Shown piece by piece: positions 5,600 through 8,182 of a stretch of 8,182 bases of DNA. The stretch's first letter is position 1, and every line of letters begins with the position of its first letter. This DNA comes from an uncultured Burkholderiales bacterium (GTDB lineage: Bacteria > Pseudomonadota > Gammaproteobacteria > Burkholderiales > Burkholderiaceae), in assembly GCA_903845315.1 (NCBI GenBank), contig CAIMWY010000300.1, positions 1 to 8,182 on the forward strand. The letters run 5' to 3'. The notes beneath the pieces are model-generated. The model saw nothing but the letters and a program-made list of their open reading frames with translations, ran no database searches and was not told the DNA's origin. A program made the position numbers and the translations under genes.

Positions 5600-7926
5600 A
5601 CACCACGCACGCGATCCACCCAAGCGCCGCTCAAGAGCGCGCTATTCACGAAAGCGCATCTCAGAAGAGTGCTTTCCACGAAAGCGCTGTGCACCATGTG
5701 CAGGGCAGCGCTGCCTACATCGACGACATCCCCCTCACCGAAGGCACGCTGCACGCTGCCCCCGTGCTGAGCACCGTGGCCTGTGGTCAGGTGCGCGCCC
5801 TCGACCTGAGCGCCTGCCTGCAAGCACCCGGTGTGCGCGGCGTGGTCACAGCAGCCGACATTGTGGGAGACCCCGTGCTGGCCACCTACACCCACGACGA
5901 ACCGATCTTTGCCAGCGAGCGCGTGTCACACGTGGGCCAGGTCATGGCCTTGGTGTTGGCCGACACCCACCAGCAAGCTTTGCACGCCACACGCCTGGCG
6001 CGCATGGACGTGGCCGCCGATCCCCCAGTGCTCGATGCGCGCACCGCCTTGCAGCAGCAGTCGTTTGTGTTGCCCCCCGTGCACGTGCACAGCGGCGACA
6101 CCGAGGCGATCTGGGCACAGGCCCCACACCAACTCGCGGGCCAGTTGGAGATTGGCGGCCAAGAACACTTCTACTTAGAAACCCAAATTGCCTACGCCGT
6201 GCCGCAAGGCCAGCAGCAATGGCTGGTGCATTCCAGCACCCAGCACCCCGGCGAGGTGCAGCACTGGGTGGCCCATGCCTTGGGGCTGCCCCTGCATGCG
6301 GTGCGGGTGGTGTGCCGTCGCATGGGCGGCGGCTTTGGTGGCAAAGAAACACAAGGCGGCCACCTGGCCGTGTGGGCCGCTGTGGCGGCGCACACCATGA
6401 ACTGCCCGGTCAAGATGCGACTGGACCGCGGGGACGACATGCTGATCACCGGCAAGCGCCATCCGTTCAGCCACGACTACCAAGCCGCTTATGACGAGCA
6501 AGGCCAATTGCTGGGGCTGCGTTCGGTGCAAATAGCGCACTGCGGCCACAGTGCCGACCTGAGCGGCCCGGTGGCAGACCGGGCAATTTTTCACACCGAC
6601 AACGCCTACTTTTTACCGGCTGTCGACATCACCTCGTACCGATGCAAAACCAACACCCAAAGCCACACCGCTTTCCGCGGCTTTGGCGGCCCTCAGGGGG
6701 TGTTGCTGATCGAAGCCGTGATGGGCGACATGGCCCGCGCACTTCGCCTCGACCCGTTGGATGTGCGCCTGCGCAACCTGTATGGCGTGCAAGACCGCCA
6801 CACCACACCCTATGGCATGCGGGTGGAAGACAACATCTTGCAACCCCTGATGACACGCCTGGCCGACGACTGCCACTACCGCCCCCGCCGCGCCGCCCTG
6901 GCCGAGTGGAACGCCCAGCACAGCGTGATCCAGCGCGGCATCGCCATCACACCGGTGAAATTTGGCATCAGCTTCACGGCCACACATTTCAACCAGGCGG
7001 GCGCTTTGGTGTCGGTGTTCACCGATGGCAGCGTGCTGGTCAACCACGGCGGCACCGAAATGGGCCAAGGCCTGCACACCAAGGTGTGTGGTGTGGTGGC
7101 GCAGGTGTTTGGCTTAGCCCCGGCGCAGGTGCGCATCAGCGCCAGCGACACCGACAAAGTGCCCAACGCCAGCGCCACCGCTGCCTCCAGCGGCACCGAC
7201 TTGAATGGGCGTGCGGCACAAACCGCCGCACTGTCTGTGCGCAACAACTTGGCCCAGTGCTTGGCCCAACGCGATGGCTGCACACCTGAGCAGGTGGTGT
7301 TTGCCAACGCCCACGTCACTACGCCGCAGACCACACGCAGCTTTGTGCAAGCGGTGCAACTGGCCTACCACCAGCGTGTGCAACTGTGGAGCGACGGCTT
7401 TTATGCCACCCCCAAAATTCACTACGACCGTAACACCCTCACCGGTCGCCCGTTTTATTACTTTGCCTACGGCGCAGCGTGCAGCGAAGTGGCCATTGAC
7501 ACCCTGACGGGCGAGTACCGGCTGTTGCGCGTGGACATCTTGCACGACGTGGGCCAGTCGCTGAACCCGGCCATCGACGTGGGCCAAATCGAAGGCGGCT
7601 TTGTGCAAGGCCTGGGCTGGCTCACCACCGAAGAGTTGGTGTACAACAGCGACGGTGAGCTGCAAACCAAAGGGGCCAGCACCTACAAAACTCCCACTGC
7701 TGCTGATGTGCCCGAACAGTTTGCCGTGTCGCTGTGGCCCGAGGCCAATCGCGAAGACACCGTGGGCGGCAGCAAGGCCGTGGGCGAGCCGCCGTTCATG
7801 TTGGCCATCAGCGTGTACGAGGCCTTGCGCGAGGCCATTTCCGCCGCACGCGGCGACAACTCAGCCGTTCAACTCGACACCCCCGCCACCCCCGAACGCG
7901 TGCTACACGCCTTGAAGCACCCATGA
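5596..7926 (+). CDS. xdhB: Xanthine dehydrogenase large (molybdopterin-binding) subunit
   Basis: A 776-residue molybdenum subunit that hydroxylates hypoxanthine and xanthine to urate. The start at 5596 has GGAGG upstream and an ATGA overlap with xdhA. After the repeated N-terminus comes the family opening HESAVHHVQGSAAYIDDIP (28-46). Active-site motifs are all present: GGQEHFYLET with Q189 (bovine Q767), RMGGGFGGKET with E251 (bovine E802), HTAFRGFGGPQG with R361 (bovine R880) and SKAVGEPPF with E731 (bovine E1261). KFGISFT (455-461) and HGGTEMGQGLHTK (484-496) contact substrate and cofactor in the family. E251 and R361 argue for xanthine dehydrogenase over aldehyde oxidase, where these two positions differ. 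DVGQSLNPAIDVGQIEGGFVQG (651-672) is also typical. The product pairs with XdhA, probably as a heterotetramer. The odd feature is three 10-residue repeats at residues 6-35. The gene ends in an ATGA overlap with guaD. Confidence 0.97.
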   Translation: MNTTHAIHPSAAQERAIHESASQKSAFHESAVHHVQGSAAYIDDIPLTEGTLHAAPVLSTVACGQVRALDLSACLQAPGVRGVVTAADIVGDPVLATYTHDEPIFASERVSHVGQVMALVLADTHQQALHATRLARMDVAADPPVLDARTALQQQSFVLPPVHVHSGDTEAIWAQAPHQLAGQLEIGGQEHFYLETQIAYAVPQGQQQWLVHSSTQHPGEVQHWVAHALGLPLHAVRVVCRRMGGGFGGKETQGGHLAVWAAVAAHTMNCPVKMRLDRGDDMLITGKRHPFSHDYQAAYDEQGQLLGLRSVQIAHCGHSADLSGPVADRAIFHTDNAYFLPAVDITSYRCKTNTQSHTAFRGFGGPQGVLLIEAVMGDMARALRLDPLDVRLRNLYGVQDRHTTPYGMRVEDNILQPLMTRLADDCHYRPRRAALAEWNAQHSVIQRGIAITPVKFGISFTATHFNQAGALVSVFTDGSVLVNHGGTEMGQGLHTKVCGVVAQVFGLAPAQVRISASDTDKVPNASATAASSGTDLNGRAAQTAALSVRNNLAQCLAQRDGCTPEQVVFANAHVTTPQTTRSFVQAVQLAYHQRVQLWSDGFYATPKIHYDRNTLTGRPFYYFAYGAACSEVAIDTLTGEYRLLRVDILHDVGQSLNPAIDVGQIEGGFVQGLGWLTTEELVYNSDGELQTKGASTYKTPTAADVPEQFAVSLWPEANREDTVGGSKAVGEPPFMLAISVYEALREAISAARGDNSAVQLDTPATPERVLHALKHP
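5611..5700 (+). repeat. Three 30-bp tandem copies in the 5' end of xdhB
   Basis: Units 5611-5640, 5641-5670 and 5671-5700 encode AIHPSAAQER, AIHESASQKS and AFHESAVHHV (residues 6-35). The first 17 bases of units 2 and 3 agree at 15 positions, with CACGAAAGCGC identical (5647-5657 and 5677-5687). Units 1 and 2 agree at 20 of 30 bases. In a shifted register, 5630-5659 against 5660-5689 agree at 22 of 30. The unit is exactly ten codons, so the frame is kept. Only the third copy runs on into the conserved HVxGxAxYxDD start of the XdhB domain. Confidence 0.8.
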
Positions 7927-8182
7927 CCCCCACACCCCCCAATGCCCAGCGCACCGACTGGCGCGGATGGCGCGCTGCCCTGCTGTGGTTTGCCGAAAGC
8001 CAACACGCCACCCCTTCGCACGAGACCGATGGCCTGCTGGTTACCGCGCGCGACGCCGACGGCACCGTGCGCGTGCAAGCCGTAGGCAATTACGCCGCCT
8101 TGATCGGCCACTACCCTGATCTGGCGGTGACGCACTTTGCGGGTCAGCTGATTGCGCCGGGCTTTGTGGACTTGCACATCCA
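7923..8182 (+). CDS. guaD: Guanine deaminase, N-terminal 86 residues (cut by window edge)
   Basis: The ATG at 7923 overlaps the xdhB stop as ATGA, and the frame is open to the right edge. No strong Shine-Dalgarno is visible (GAAG at 7914-7917 at most), so translation is probably coupled to xdhB. The fragment starts MTPTPPNAQRTDWRGWRAAL. It ends in HFAGQLIAPGFVDLHI, with the last two bases (ca) starting what is probably the second histidine of the HxH metal site. The pattern of a short N-terminal beta-sandwich, a DGLLV segment and then a gly-rich LIxPGFVDxHIH is that of the amidohydrolase superfamily and closely resembles GuaD. Guanine deaminase hydrolyses guanine to xanthine and ammonia in the cytoplasm, feeding XdhAB directly. 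With only the N-terminus visible, another amidohydrolase is possible, but the position after xdhB supports GuaD. Confidence 0.85.
   Translation, partial: MTPTPPNAQRTDWRGWRAALLWFAESQHATPSHETDGLLVTARDADGTVRVQAVGNYAALIGHYPDLAVTHFAGQLIAPGFVDLHI

Noticed and set aside
4736..5623. A 295-codon open frame on the - strand over xdhA
   Set aside because: Antisense shadow of the FAD domain of xdhA. It has no motif and no operon context.
5364..6494. A 376-codon open frame on the + strand crossing the xdhA/xdhB junction
   Set aside because: It is an alternate frame of two clearly conserved genes, its translation is arginine/alanine/proline-rich low-complexity sequence typical of GC-rich shadows, and it shows no family motif.
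5596..7926. Aldehyde oxidase or carbon monoxide dehydrogenase large subunit instead of XdhB
   Set aside because: E251 and R361 equivalents of the xanthine dehydrogenase substrate residues are present, and the neighbours guaD and the importer fit purine catabolism.

Overview
The window looks like a chromosomal segment from a GC-rich betaproteobacterium, most likely order Burkholderiales and perhaps Comamonadaceae. This rests on base composition, codon use and the family resemblance of the proteins. The genus cannot be fixed from the sequence alone. Coding density is very high. No rRNA, tRNA, insertion sequence, CRISPR array or prophage-like gene was seen.

The window holds one divergent purine uptake and catabolism locus. 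Leftward from about position 4030 runs an apparent four-gene ABC importer operon: a fused two-domain ATPase (2477-4030), two membrane permeases (1396-2490 and 476-1399) and a BMP/PnrA-family substrate-binding lipoprotein cut by the left edge (1-432). The first three genes overlap by a few bases, and the fourth follows after 43 bp. Rightward from 4091 run xdhA (iron-sulfur/FAD subunit of xanthine dehydrogenase), xdhB (molybdenum subunit) and the first 86 codons of guaD (guanine deaminase). These are joined by two ATGA stop/start overlaps.

The genes make a coherent pathway. The importer probably brings in a purine base or nucleoside. GuaD would deaminate guanine to xanthine, and XdhAB would oxidise hypoxanthine and xanthine to urate with NAD+ as acceptor. 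The molybdenum-site residues that separate xanthine dehydrogenases from aldehyde oxidases are present. The xdhC maturation gene, often next to xdhB, is not between xdhB and guaD.

Both operons must be controlled from only 60 bp between the divergent start codons (4031-4090). That gap and its edges contain two perfect 11-bp palindromes, an imperfect 14-bp tandem repeat that places two out-of-frame ATGs before xdhA, and a five-codon leader ORF whose stop overlaps the xdhA start. The other unusual structure is a 30-bp tandem repeat, three copies in frame, at the start of xdhB. It appears to have duplicated the conserved opening motif (HESA) of the protein. No wholly new system is evident. The unusual points are these local architectures within a recognisable purine locus.
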